Shown: positions 17,833 through 26,530 of the stretch, one piece after another
Numbering within the stretch: the stretch's first letter is position 1
Layout: every line of letters starts with the position of its first letter
Assembly: GCA_947307415.1 (NCBI GenBank)
Contig: CAMZJA010000005.1
Location: 1-64,000, forward strand
Source of the DNA: an uncultured Bacteroidales bacterium
GTDB lineage: Bacteria; Bacteroidota; Bacteroidia; Bacteroidales; F082
Direction of reading: 5' to 3'
Length of the DNA stretch: 64,000 nt
The notes under the pieces: model-generated
Database searches by the model: none
Seen by the model: the letters and a program-made list of their open reading frames with translations, nothing else
Told to the model about the DNA's origin: nothing
Made by a program: the position numbers and the translations under genes

Positions 17833-18743
17833 TTCCTCTTCATCTTATATTTATCCCACAAACGTTTGACAATTCCAGCCATTTCAATTCGAAGCCATTG
17901 AGGTTCAAGTACTTCAACAGAATCGCCATTCCAAAGAATTTCTTGAATAAAATCGGATGTCGGACGGATTTTTAAAGTGAATATGCTACCGAATATATTA
18001 CGTTCAACCTCTTTCTGAGACGAATGCAACGGCAATGCTCGCATATAATTAGCCTGACCAGCATTAACTTTAAGCACAACCGTTTCCATTGGAACGTTTT
18101 TCGCATGAATCACACCGAAGAAACCGTCAAAATAATTCTCTGGACTAAAGTCATCTGGATATGTGAAATTTTCAGTCGTAACTGATAATTGCCTAATTCT
18201 GTCGAGAGAATAAATCCTGATTTTATCGTCAAAAAGCCGTCGTGCCACCATATACCATCGTTGACGGAACAGTTTAACGCAATATGGGGCTATTTTTAAA
18301 GTCTTTTCGTCGTCTTCCCAATAGCTTTTATAAGTAATTTCGAGAACTTCGCTTTTCTTCATCGCTTCAAGGATTCGAGCCAGATGCTCCTTCCCTGACG
18401 GCACATTCTCGAGAATGATGCGACTACTTAGGCTTTTGTTTTCAAGTAGCAAATTGCCAACCGACACTGATTCAAGTAGCCAATTCCTGAATCCGCCATT
18501 TTTGATGTCGTCAGCGTTTTCAATATAATAATGGTATCCTCCCTTACGCTCGCAATTGATGTTAATCCCAAACAACTCCTCTGCTTGGTTTTTCCAAGTA
18601 TTAAATGTCTTTCTCGGAATCTCCATCCCTTCACTCATATCCTCCTCAAGCCAAAGCTTGTTTATTTCCTCCAGCGAAATAAACTTAGCCTTGTAAATCG
18701 TCTCAACAAGCCAAACGTATTTATTTAAGAGGTTTTTTGACAT
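17829..18743 (-). CDS. WYL-domain regulatory protein
   Basis: A 304-residue protein. The middle carries ITYKSYWEDDEKT and then APYCVKLFRQRWYMVARR, where the family's W-Y-L core is RWYMV. SLDRIRQL follows, then a C-terminal WCX-type region. The N-terminal 90 residues look like a helix-turn-helix-containing part, although a typical DeoR-type HTH is not obvious. WYL domains bind ligands or nucleic acid, often to control DNA repair and defence genes. It is coupled to the exonuclease gene (4-base overlap), so it could regulate or assist it. Ligand unknown. Confidence 0.8.
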   Translation of the reverse strand: MSKNLLNKYVWLVETIYKAKFISLEEINKLWLEEDMSEGMEIPRKTFNTWKNQAEELFGININCERKGGYHYYIENADDIKNGGFRNWLLESVSVGNLLLENKSLSSRIILENVPSGKEHLARILEAMKKSEVLEITYKSYWEDDEKTLKIAPYCVKLFRQRWYMVARRLFDDKIRIYSLDRIRQLSVTTENFTYPDDFSPENYFDGFFGVIHAKNVPMETVVLKVNAGQANYMRALPLHSSQKEVERNIFGSIFTLKIRPTSDFIQEILWNGDSVEVLEPQWLRIEMAGIVKRLWDKYKMKRK

Positions 18744-18791
18744 GATATTGTTTCTTTTTCGTCAATTAAACTATCAAATATTATGCTGGCA

Positions 18792-19655
18792 TTAACCCTC
18801 ATTGCATATAATATTTTTTATGTCATCGTATTTTGTACCTAAGTTGCCAGGTGTTATATACTGACAGCGATAATTTTCGTTTGTAATTATCATTTTTTTA
18901 TTTTTATAATATTGACAGAAATCCTTACCCAATAAATTCGTCCACAAACTCTCTGATCGCATAATTAGAAAACAAACGTCGTCTTTTCGCTCAGAGGCTA
19001 TATAATGTATCATTTTTTTGGTAAAGTCTTGTGATGGAATATGTGGCAATGGGCGATGTGCTGTTTGAGAGCTATAGCCAAAATATTGTATAAGCGCCAC
19101 TTTTTTATAAAACTCATTTTCATTAATTCTGTTTTCACGTTCTACATCTTCACGTAACTGACGAAACATTTTGTGCCAATACCAATCACCCAACATATTG
19201 ATAGCATCTTTGCACGAAATTTGACAATCTGGCATAGCCTTATCATCTTCTGGAAGAAAAGAGTCGGTATCAAAAAGCAATGTCTGTTTTTTATAATTTA
19301 TAATGGCTTTGCGGATTTCAGCATTTGATTGAAGAAGCTTGGCCAATTTCTCATTGACTTCTGGAACATAGCCTGGATTTAGGCTTAAAATGATAAGATT
19401 TGCTTTAAATGGATTACCGCCCCATGGTTCTGCAGGTATATTGGTCACCATTTTGTTTCCAAGAATTTCATCTTTTCGAGGATTGTTCTCTGCTGCCCTT
19501 AAAACACTTTTGTTGTAGTTATCGATCCCTGCTTTGTCTTTTGAACAGATATAATCTTTGCTTAAACTAAACAAACAATCCGCTGCAGATTCATCATATA
19601 ATGCTGCCACTTCTTTCCATGGGTTGTCTTGGGTTTTAAATGCATTGTTTTCCAT
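18792..19655 (-). CDS. hypothetical protein, possibly UDG-like fold
   Basis: A 287-residue protein I do not recognise. Near residue 88 it has NLIILSLNPGY, which resembles motif 1 of Mug/TDG-type uracil-DNA glycosylases (GINPG), and near residue 230 CFLIMRSESLW, where a glycosylase would have its second motif but no HPSP is seen. No signal peptide or membrane segment is evident. It lies in an AT-rich stretch with another unfamiliar gene and has a minus-strand TATATTTG at 19686-19693 as a possible -7 element. The DNA-glycosylase idea is weak and rests on one motif. Confidence 0.55.
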   Translation of the reverse strand: MENNAFKTQDNPWKEVAALYDESAADCLFSLSKDYICSKDKAGIDNYNKSVLRAAENNPRKDEILGNKMVTNIPAEPWGGNPFKANLIILSLNPGYVPEVNEKLAKLLQSNAEIRKAIINYKKQTLLFDTDSFLPEDDKAMPDCQISCKDAINMLGDWYWHKMFRQLREDVERENRINENEFYKKVALIQYFGYSSQTAHRPLPHIPSQDFTKKMIHYIASERKDDVCFLIMRSESLWTNLLGKDFCQYYKNKKMIITNENYRCQYITPGNLGTKYDDIKNIICNEG

Positions 19656-19699
19656 AACTATATATTTCTTTTATTATTTCAGCTGCAAATATAATAAAT

Positions 19700-20416
19700 T
19701 TATTCTTTCCAGTTATACTCCGCCCCAATAATCTCCAACGCTGAATACTTCCATTCCTCTTTATCAAAATTCGGAGTGAATTTTGCCATTAGGAGTTTGC
19801 GCAGACGGTCTTCATCGGTGTCACGCCAACCGTTAAATTGCATCGTTCGCATATTTACTTCCATATAATCACTGGCATCAAGCTGATAGAAAACCGTCCC
19901 CTTGCGAGTTAATTTATAATTCCGACGAACACATTCTTCCAAAGGCAAATAATGATTATCAAGGATAAAGCAATAACAGCCGCCCCCGTCTTCGTGCGCC
20001 CATGCTCCAACCGCATAAAATTGCACATAATCAGCCGATTCTTCCAATTTTATTACATCACCCGTGAAAATCCGTTCACCATTGCTATCAACAAATTCAG
20101 TTTCAACACCAGCAAATATAACTCTATGGGCATAACCACTACGGTCGTGTTTATCTTGAAAAAAAGCTTCAACGACATCCTGATTATGATCGTCTTTCCA
20201 TCTTTCGTCATCATCCCAAACATAAAAATCATCGCCAAAGAAAAAAAAATCGCCGAAGTAAGCGTAACCAAACTTATTTGTCTCTACAACATAGCGAACT
20301 TTAATATTTGGAAGATCATCATAAAGTCCTAATCCGATTTCGACGAGATATTCTTGGCAAAGAGATTTTAGAACTCTGTCACTAAACACCATTGATTTTT
20401 TGTCATTTGCAGTCAT
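19700..20416 (-). CDS. hypothetical protein with YopX-like segment
   Basis: A 238-residue protein of unknown function. I chose the ATG at 20416 (MTANDKKSMVF). An in-frame codon at 20500 would add a 28-residue hydrophobic stretch that is encoded by a hairpin and the putative promoter, so it is unlikely to be real. The central FVDSNGERIFTGDVIKLE resembles the core of YopX-type proteins (NG.EIY.GDIV), which occur in phages and Bacteroidota. The region before it is rich in Phe, Asp and Trp. Neighbours are a hypothetical gene and clpB. No firm function. Confidence 0.6.
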   Translation of the reverse strand: MTANDKKSMVFSDRVLKSLCQEYLVEIGLGLYDDLPNIKVRYVVETNKFGYAYFGDFFFFGDDFYVWDDDERWKDDHNQDVVEAFFQDKHDRSGYAHRVIFAGVETEFVDSNGERIFTGDVIKLEESADYVQFYAVGAWAHEDGGGCYCFILDNHYLPLEECVRRNYKLTRKGTVFYQLDASDYMEVNMRTMQFNGWRDTDEDRLRKLLMAKFTPNFDKEEWKYSALEIIGAEYNWKE

Positions 20417-20436
20417 ATTATTATTTTTTAACACTG

Positions 20437-20475
20437 CAAAGATAAAACAAACATGTGCCGTTTTGAAGCACATGT
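20437..20475 (-). promoter_or_regulatory. -7 element preceded by a perfect hairpin
   Basis: On the minus strand TATCTTTG (20437-20444) lies 20 bases before the ATG at 20416. Directly upstream of it ACATGTGC and GCACATGT (20451-20458, 20468-20475) form a perfect 8-base palindrome with a 9-base loop. It sits where the -33 region should be, so it could be an operator. Confidence 0.45.
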
Positions 20476-20488
20476 AAAAAATTAATAA

Positions 20489-20527
20489 AAAAACATCCAC
20501 AGCTTATTAAAAACCATGGATGTTTTT
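20489..20527. terminator. terminator between clpB and the YopX-like gene
   Basis: AAAAACATCCA (20489-20499) pairs with TGGATGTTTTT (20517-20527), an 11-base stem with A and T runs at both sides, so it can act on either strand. Closer to clpB, GACGGAC and GTCCGTC (20535-20541, 20545-20551) form a tight second hairpin with a 3-base loop. Confidence 0.65.
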
Positions 20528-20566
20528 AAATTCAGACGGACGCAGTCCGTCCCTAACGGCTAATGG

Positions 20567-22648
20567 CTAATTTCTAAACACCAGCCCATTACCATCAAAA
20601 TCAACCGTAATTGGCTTGTCTTTGTTGACCTTGTCGGCGATGATCATTCGTGACAACTCATTCAGCATCTCACGCTGCATCATACGTTTCACTGGACGGG
20701 CGCCGTATTGCGGGTCGTAGCTGATCTTTGCCATATACTTCATCGCAGAGTCAGTCATGTTGATGTCGATGCCGTTTGGTTTGAGCATCTCTTTGACCTT
20801 GTTGAACTGCATTGCGACAACGCTAACAATCTGTTCCTCAGTGAGTTGCTTAAACACGATGATGTCGTCGATACGGTTCAAGAATTCAGGACGGAAGTGG
20901 TTACGGAGCTCGCCTTCTGGCACGTTCGAGGTCATGATGATGATGGTGTTCTTGAAGTCGACCAGACGGCCTTTGTTGTCGGTCAGACGGCCATCGTCCA
21001 AGACCTGCAACAAAATATTGAACACATCTGGATGTGCCTTTTCAATCTCGTCGAGAAGCACCACCGAATATGGCTTACGACGCACAGCCTCAGTGAGTTG
21101 GCCGCTCTCTTCGTAGCCCACATATCCTGGAGGCGCACCGATCAAACGCGACACGGTGTGACGCTCCTGATATTCGGACATATCGATACGAACCATATTG
21201 TTCTCGTTGTCGAACAAAAACTCCGCCAATGCCTTTGCCAGCTCGGTTTTACCGACACCTGTGGTGCCCAAGAAGATGAACGAGCCTATCGGTCGTTTCG
21301 AGTCCTGCAAGCCTGCCCTGCTCCTTCTAATAGCATCGGAAACAGCAGCGATTGCATCGTCTTGTCCAACGACACGTTTATGCAGCTCCGACTCGAGGTT
21401 GAGCAGCTTCTCACGCTCACTCTGCATCATCTTGTGCACTGGGATGCCTGTCCAACGTGAGACGATTTCAGCCACATCGTCGGCAGAAACTTCCTCATCG
21501 ACTAACGGGTTATCTCCTTGAACCTTAATGAGTTGCTCTTTCGCTTTAGCAATAGCTGCTTCAGATTCTGCAATCTTACCGTAACGAAGTTCAGCCACCT
21601 TGCCGTAATTGCCTTCACGTTCAGCAACCGTTGCCTGATATTTGTAGTTCTCGATATTCTGTTTCTCTTTCTGAATCTTCTCCACAAAACCTCGCTCGGT
21701 CTCCCAACGCATGCGAATATCTTGACGTTCCTTATCTAACTCGTTGATAGTCTTCGTCAATTCCTCAACTTTCTTCTTATCATTCTCACGTTTAATGGCT
21801 TCGCGCTCAATCTCAAGCTGACGAATCTTACGCTGCACGTCTTCGAGTTCCTCTGGAACCGAATTTATCTGCAAACGCAGACGCGAAGCCGCCTCATCAA
21901 TCAAGTCGATAGCTTTATCCGGCAGGAATCGGTCGGAAATGTAACGAATCGACAAATCCACAGCAGCGATGATAGCCTCATCGAGGATACGAACCTGGTG
22001 ATGCGTTTCGTATTTCTCTTTCAAACCACGCAAAATCGATATTGCCGACTGCTCGTCAGGCTCGTCAATCATTACGATCTGGAAACGACGCTCCAGAGCC
22101 TTATCCTGCTCGAAATATTTCTGGTATTCGTTGAGGGTTGTAGCGCCTATTGCACGCAACTCGCCTCTTGCCAATGCCGGTTTCAGGATGTTTGCGGCAT
22201 CCATAGCGCCCTGACCGCCGCCAGCGCCCACCAAAGTGTGAATCTCATCGATGAAAAGTATCACCTCGCCATCGCTCTCGACCACCTCTTTGATGACCGA
22301 TTTCAGACGTTCCTCGAACTCGCCCTTGTACATTGCGCCTGCAATAAGTGCGCCCATATCAAGGGAATAGACCTTCTTCGACTTCAGGTTTTCAGGCACG
22401 TCGCCGCTCACGATACGTTGAGCAAGACCTTCGGCTATTGCCGTCTTACCCACACCAGGCTCACCTATTAATATAGGGTTGTTCTTGGTACGCCTCGACA
22501 GAATTTGAAGCACTCGACGGATCTCCTCATCACGGCCGATCACCGGGTCGAGTTTGCCGTTCTCAGCAAGACTGTTGAGGTTTCTGGCGAACCTATCCAG
22601 CGCTTTCTCCTGTCCGTTTTGTTGATTGTTAAACTGGTTGTTATTCAT
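20567..22648 (-). CDS. clpB: ClpB-type disaggregase lacking the N-terminal domain
   Basis: A 693-residue Hsp100. It begins with about 13 Asn/Gln-rich residues and enters the linker before the first AAA+ domain at [11 protein letters not shown]. Walker A1 is GEPGVGKTA and B1 LFIDEIH. The coiled-coil middle domain follows (about residues 260-375), and the second AAA+ domain has GTTGVGKTE and LLDEIEKAH. Usual ClpB has about 860 residues. The missing part is the whole Clp_N domain of about 150 residues, and the stretch between TSN and [10 protein letters not shown] is about 20 residues shorter than normal. The M-domain marks it as ClpB rather than ClpA or ClpC. A strong ribosome binding site supports the start. 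Confidence 0.9.
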   Translation of the reverse strand: MNNNQFNNQQNGQEKALDRFARNLNSLAENGKLDPVIGRDEEIRRVLQILSRRTKNNPILIGEPGVGKTAIAEGLAQRIVSGDVPENLKSKKVYSLDMGALIAGAMYKGEFEERLKSVIKEVVESDGEVILFIDEIHTLVGAGGGQGAMDAANILKPALARGELRAIGATTLNEYQKYFEQDKALERRFQIVMIDEPDEQSAISILRGLKEKYETHHQVRILDEAIIAAVDLSIRYISDRFLPDKAIDLIDEAASRLRLQINSVPEELEDVQRKIRQLEIEREAIKRENDKKKVEELTKTINELDKERQDIRMRWETERGFVEKIQKEKQNIENYKYQATVAEREGNYGKVAELRYGKIAESEAAIAKAKEQLIKVQGDNPLVDEEVSADDVAEIVSRWTGIPVHKMMQSEREKLLNLESELHKRVVGQDDAIAAVSDAIRRSRAGLQDSKRPIGSFIFLGTTGVGKTELAKALAEFLFDNENNMVRIDMSEYQERHTVSRLIGAPPGYVGYEESGQLTEAVRRKPYSVVLLDEIEKAHPDVFNILLQVLDDGRLTDNKGRLVDFKNTIIIMTSNVPEGELRNHFRPEFLNRIDDIIVFKQLTEEQIVSVVAMQFNKVKEMLKPNGIDINMTDSAMKYMAKISYDPQYGARPVKRMMQREMLNELSRMIIADKVNKDKPITVDFDGNGLVFRN

Positions 22649-22656
22649 TGTTTTTT

Positions 22657-22663
22657 CTCCTTT
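22657..22663 (-). promoter_or_regulatory. clpB: strong Shine-Dalgarno of clpB
   Basis: AAAGGAG on the minus strand, 8 bases before the ATG at 22648. Shine-Dalgarno sites are usually weak or absent in Bacteroidota, so this one supports the short clpB start being used. Confidence 0.6.
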
Positions 22664-22733
22664 CTATTGTTTTGTAAATGATACATCAAAAAGTAATCCA
22701 AATAGCAAAAGATGACATTTTGTCAGCAAGCAT

Positions 22734-22819
22734 GTCATTCCGAGCTTGTCGAGGAATCCCGTACAAAGAACGAGATTCCTCCGCTACGGTCGGAATGACA
22801 GGAGTCCGCTCGAAATGAC
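22734..22819. repeat. palindromic repeat, copy A (variant)
   Basis: Opens with GTCATTCCGAGC and closes with TCGGAATGAC (22790-22799), followed by a further right end CGAAATGAC to 22819. Member of the dispersed family also found at 24086, 31615, 32581, 57588 and 63739. It sits in the 251-base gap between clpB and the next gene, the longest gap in the window. Confidence 0.7.
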
Positions 22820-22871
22820 AATCCCAATACAATATTTTTGAATTTTTAACATTAATTAAAAGAATTTTTAC

Positions 22872-22879
22872 TATCTTTG
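22872..22879 (+). promoter_or_regulatory. candidate -7 element
   Basis: TATCTTTG, 20 bases before the ATG at 22900. No TTG at the right distance upstream, so only this element is supported. Confidence 0.45.
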
Positions 22880-22899
22880 CAAATTAAACTCATTTGGAA

Positions 22900-24078
22900 A
22901 TGAAAAGAATATTTTCGATATATAAAATCATCGCATTGGCAATTGTTATATTATTGTCATTCAATGAATTAAAGGCTCAATGCGAGATTCATCTCGACGA
23001 AGGCGTGACCATGCCTGTTTGCTACAGAGCACCGATCTTCATGAGTGTCGACCTCGACGTGAACAACTCTTATTACTGGGTTTACAAAGGCGACACCATC
23101 AGCGAAGGACCTAACGTCTTGGCTGAAATCACTGAAAACAATGCAGTTTACAGCGTTTACGTCTACAACACAGCATCAGGAAATCTGGTGTGCAGCAACA
23201 GCATCACATTCACTATGCGTCCGAAGTTTGACATTGAGTTTGAACAACTTAAACTCACCTGTTCCGACAAAAACGACGACAACGGCAAGACAGGACAGGT
23301 TATGGCGACGGCATCAGGAGGTGGTTATTCATCATTCACTTATCATTGGAACTACCCTATCATGCCTAACCAATATCTGGAAAACCCACAGAAAGCTATA
23401 GGTTTGAGCGCCTACACCAACTACACCATCACTGTAACCAACGAATATGGCTGTTCGCAGACCGACACAGTAAGCCTCAGGGCGCATATGAACCCTAACA
23501 TCAAGATAAAATCCAATCCGAAAGACACGATTTATCTCGACAATCCATATGCGCAATGGTCGTACAAGAACAGAGACACAATTTACGACGGACACGACAC
23601 AGTTATTGAAATAGACAACTTTTTTTGGAAGTTTGAAGGACAAAGCGGAACCTACGACAACATCAAGAATCCGACAGTTTCGTTCTCGTCGGAAGGTCAT
23701 AAACGCGCGGAATTGCACGTGACGAACGGAATGGGTTGCGACACCACATACATCAACACTCATCTTCTGGTTTTGCCTGTAAAACTTAAGATTCCGAACA
23801 TTTTCACTCCTAATGGCGACGGCATCAACGATTATTTTGAAATTGGCTACGGCGAAGACGGAAAAGCCATCAACGATTTGAGCAAATATTATACAAGCCA
23901 TAAACTTGTAATTTTCAACAGATGGGGTCGAATAGTCTATGAATCAAAGGATTACAAGAACGACTGGGATGGCGGCAAGCTCCCCGACGGCACATATTTC
24001 TATGTTTTGGAATGCAAAGGAGAAACAGATAATTACAGGTATCAGGGAAGCGTAATGATTTGGAATTCAGGACGTTAA
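22900..24078 (+). CDS. T9SS cargo protein with gliding-motility-type C-terminal domain
   Basis: A 392-residue exported protein (signal peptide ending LKAQC). The middle has two or three Ig/PKD-like modules, such as TASGGGYSSFTYHWNYP and YTNYTITVTNEYGCSQT. The last 95 residues are the gliding-motility-associated C-terminal domain (CHU_C, T9SS type B signal): IPNIFTPNGDGINDYF, then FNRWGRIVYE and WDGG-LPDGTYFY. The protein should be secreted by T9SS and held at or released from the surface. I took the ATG at 22900, two codons after an in-frame TTG. It stands alone between two palindromic repeats. Confidence 0.85.
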   Translation: MKRIFSIYKIIALAIVILLSFNELKAQCEIHLDEGVTMPVCYRAPIFMSVDLDVNNSYYWVYKGDTISEGPNVLAEITENNAVYSVYVYNTASGNLVCSNSITFTMRPKFDIEFEQLKLTCSDKNDDNGKTGQVMATASGGGYSSFTYHWNYPIMPNQYLENPQKAIGLSAYTNYTITVTNEYGCSQTDTVSLRAHMNPNIKIKSNPKDTIYLDNPYAQWSYKNRDTIYDGHDTVIEIDNFFWKFEGQSGTYDNIKNPTVSFSSEGHKRAELHVTNGMGCDTTYINTHLLVLPVKLKIPNIFTPNGDGINDYFEIGYGEDGKAINDLSKYYTSHKLVIFNRWGRIVYESKDYKNDWDGGKLPDGTYFYVLECKGETDNYRYQGSVMIWNSGR

Positions 24079-24085
24079 CACCTCT

Positions 24086-24160
24086 GTCATTTCGACCGAC
24101 CGAAGGGAGTGGAGAAATCTCCGGAGATTTCTCGATTCCGCTTCGCTTCACTCGAAATGA
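24086..24160. repeat. palindromic repeat, copy B
   Basis: Full-length imperfect palindrome: left GTCATTTCGACCGACCGAAG, centre GAGAAATCTCCGGAGATTTCTC, right end TCACTCGAAATGA. The two halves pair almost throughout. Same family as the other copies; it lies between two genes on the same strand. Confidence 0.8.
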
Positions 24161-24187
24161 AGACAACGAAATGAAAATAACAACAAC

Positions 24188-24634
24188 ATGAAAAGAATAG
24201 TTATACTATTATTAGCACTTTTGATGGTTTCTTGCGGTGATGACGAGAGCAAGATCAACACTGGTTTGGTGAATAATCCGGCATCGGCGACAGAGGGTGC
24301 CAACAAGAAAGAGCCTAAGATTGAATTCAGCGTGTTGGAACACGATTTCGGCAAGATAATACAAGGCGAACAGGTGTCTTTTACTTATAAATTCAAGAAC
24401 ACCGGCAATGCCCCATTGATTATCTCGGCTGTGGAAAAGACATGCGGATGCACCGACACCAAATTCCCTAAAGAGCCAGTAAAACCAGGCGGAGAAGGCA
24501 GCATCAGCATAACTTACGACAGCAAGGGACACAAAGGATTTCAAAACAAACGCGTCATAGTGAAGGCCAACACCAACCCTTCCGAGACCATTTTGAAATT
24601 CAAGGCTCAGGTACAGACAGTAGACAATTTTTAA
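24188..24634 (+). CDS. DUF1573 lipoprotein
   Basis: A 148-residue protein with a lipoprotein signal (LLMVSCGDD). The DUF1573 domain covers most of the rest: EHDFGKIIQGE, YKFKNTGNAPLII, KTCGCTDTKFP and PGGEGSISITYDSKG. It is an ASPM/Hydin-like beta-sandwich. Function unknown; a role in the periplasm is likely. In Bacteroidales a DUF1573 gene often precedes yajC, as here (28 bases), so it may belong to the yajC-ybbR-coaE transcript. Confidence 0.88.
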   Translation: MKRIVILLLALLMVSCGDDESKINTGLVNNPASATEGANKKEPKIEFSVLEHDFGKIIQGEQVSFTYKFKNTGNAPLIISAVEKTCGCTDTKFPKEPVKPGGEGSISITYDSKGHKGFQNKRVIVKANTNPSETILKFKAQVQTVDNF

Positions 24635-24662
24635 GAACAATTATTAACTTAAATTATTCAAT

Positions 24663-24983
24663 ATGAACACATTAAACATGTTTTTACTTCAGGCGGCACA
24701 GCCTCAGCAAGGCGGCGGCTGGTCAGGACTTCTCATGATAGCTTTGATTTTCGTGGTGTTCTGGCTTTTCTTCATTCGTCCACAAAATAAGAAACAGAAA
24801 GAGGAACAGAGATTCCGCGAGGCTTTGCAGAAAGGCGACGATGTTGTGACTATCGGCGGCATCCATGGCAAGGTGGTCGAAGTGAAGCCTACCACAGTGA
24901 TGATTTCTATCGACAACAATGTGAAAATCGAAGTCGAAAAATCAGCCATCTCGGCTATGCCAGGTCAGGCTGCACAGAAATAA
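24663..24983 (+). CDS. yajC: preprotein translocase subunit YajC
   Basis: A 106-residue membrane protein. A single membrane segment (about residues 23-41) is followed by FFIRPQNKKQKEEQRFREAL and GDDVVTIGGIHGKVVEV, the signature of YajC. It is an accessory part of the SecDF complex in the inner membrane. The Gly/Gln-rich stretch before the membrane segment is typical. The gene lies between DUF1573 and ybbR, a conserved order in Bacteroidales. Confidence 0.95.
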   Translation: MNTLNMFLLQAAQPQQGGGWSGLLMIALIFVVFWLFFIRPQNKKQKEEQRFREALQKGDDVVTIGGIHGKVVEVKPTTVMISIDNNVKIEVEKSAISAMPGQAAQK

Positions 24984-25010
24984 TAATCTTAAAGCAACAC
25001 TTTAAGTAGA

Positions 25011-25952
25011 ATGGCAAAAGTAGAACAAAATCAAGGTATTAAGCGCTTCAGCGGTATGATAATTTTCATACTTGTGGCGGCGTTGTTGTGGCTTATCATC
25101 AGGCTATCTGACATCTATACCGTGACTATTCCTTTTGCCATTCATTACGTCGACATCCCTGCCTCGCAACTCATACAGGAGAACGACAATGAGGTCAGCG
25201 CAACGGTGACGACATCTGGTTTTAAACTGCTGAATTACTATTTTGTGAACAAGCCAAATCGTAATGTCGAGATTTCGCTGAAAGAGGCAAAATGCAAGAA
25301 AACGGAGAACAATCAGTATTCGTACAGCAGCCGCATCGTTGAGGAGAAAATCGGAGATTTCTTCACGACAAGCTCTTCCGACATTCACATCAACGAGGAT
25401 TTACAGTACTTTACGATGAGCCGTCTCGCCTCAAGAAAGGTGAAAGTTGTGCCTGAAACGGATATCATTTTCGAAAAACAGTACAATTTCTACGGCGAAC
25501 CTATTGCAAAACCTGACTCCATAACCATTTACGGCGCTGTCGACGACGTGAACAACACACGTGTGGTGCACACGAAAGTCATCACCAGAAAAAACGTGAA
25601 CCAGAACATTGAAACCATCGCTAAAATCGATTTAGACGAGAGGCTGCATGCCGACATCGACGAGGTGGAAGTGTCAATAAACGTTGAGAAATACACCGAA
25701 GCCGAGATTGTGGTGCCTATAAGCGTGCCGGACAAAGTAAACATGCATCTCTACCCTAACAAAGCCAGCGTGAGATACATAGTGGCGATGAAAGACTACG
25801 CCATCATTAACAGCTTGTCGTTCATGGCTGAAGTCGATACCACCGACATTTATTTCAACGATGTTTTGCCAGTTAAATTGGTGCTTTATCCTAACAACAC
25901 GCAAATCATCGGCATCAACCCGAAAGCAGTCGAATACATCATCGTTCAGTAA
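25011..25952 (+). CDS. YbbR-domain membrane protein (CdaR-like)
   Basis: A 313-residue protein with one N-terminal membrane segment (IIFILVAALLWLIIRLS) and a long extracytoplasmic part. Repeats of the YbbR type can be recognised around RKVKVVPETDI and YGEPIAKPDSITIYGAVDDV. In Firmicutes YbbR proteins control diadenylate cyclase CdaA; no cdaA lies here, so the same role is inference. It overlaps the coaE start by one base (TAATG), a sign of coupling. The order yajC-ybbR-coaE is conserved in the order Bacteroidales. Confidence 0.85.
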   Translation: MAKVEQNQGIKRFSGMIIFILVAALLWLIIRLSDIYTVTIPFAIHYVDIPASQLIQENDNEVSATVTTSGFKLLNYYFVNKPNRNVEISLKEAKCKKTENNQYSYSSRIVEEKIGDFFTTSSSDIHINEDLQYFTMSRLASRKVKVVPETDIIFEKQYNFYGEPIAKPDSITIYGAVDDVNNTRVVHTKVITRKNVNQNIETIAKIDLDERLHADIDEVEVSINVEKYTEAEIVVPISVPDKVNMHLYPNKASVRYIVAMKDYAIINSLSFMAEVDTTDIYFNDVLPVKLVLYPNNTQIIGINPKAVEYIIVQ

Positions 25953-26530
25953 TGAAAAAAGTTGGAATCACCGGCAACATAGGCAGCGGCAAGAGCTACG
26001 TGTGCAAGATTTTCGAAAGCCTCGGCATCCCGGTGTTTTATTCCGACGACGAGACCAAGAAACTTTACCTCATTCCTTCAGTTAAAGATAAGATAATCAA
26101 GAGATTCGGGGCTGAAGTGTATTTCGATGACGGCACTCTGAACAAGAAGGTTCTCTCCTATCATCTTTTCAAAAATGAAGAAGCCATGAAATTCATTGAG
26201 TCGGAGTTGTATCCTGCTCTAAATCAACGTTTTGACGAATGGTGTGAGAAGCAGAAAACACCATACGTTCTGTATGAGTCGGCCATTCTTTTTGAGAAAA
26301 ACTATGACAAGTTTTTTGATAAGATAATATTTGTCTCGGCACCCGAAGACATTCGTTTACAACGAGTTATGAAACGCGACGAATGCACGGAAGAAAACGT
26401 GAGGTCGAGAATGCGACTGCAACAAAACGAGAAAACCAAGATTTCGAAATCAAATCACGTGATTTACAACGACGGAAAGCATGATGTGAAGCAGCAGGTA
26501 CTGGACATCAATAAGCTTCTATGTTGCTGA
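25952..26530 (+). CDS. coaE: dephospho-CoA kinase
   Basis: A 192-residue P-loop kinase. It starts MKKVGITGNIGSGKSYV (Walker A). It then has VFYSDDETKKLYL, where CoaE normally has DAD.IAR, and later FVSAPEDIRLQRVMKRD and RMRLQQNEKTK. Known role: ATP-dependent 3'-phosphorylation of dephospho-CoA, the last step of CoA synthesis. It ends tail to tail with the fucosidase gene and shares 23 bases with it (26508-26530). Confidence 0.92.
   Translation: MKKVGITGNIGSGKSYVCKIFESLGIPVFYSDDETKKLYLIPSVKDKIIKRFGAEVYFDDGTLNKKVLSYHLFKNEEAMKFIESELYPALNQRFDEWCEKQKTPYVLYESAILFEKNYDKFFDKIIFVSAPEDIRLQRVMKRDECTEENVRSRMRLQQNEKTKISKSNHVIYNDGKHDVKQQVLDINKLLCC

Noticed and set aside
18792..19655. Assignment as a uracil-DNA glycosylase.
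   Set aside because: Only one motif (LNPGY) fits; the second catalytic motif is not found, so I left it as hypothetical.
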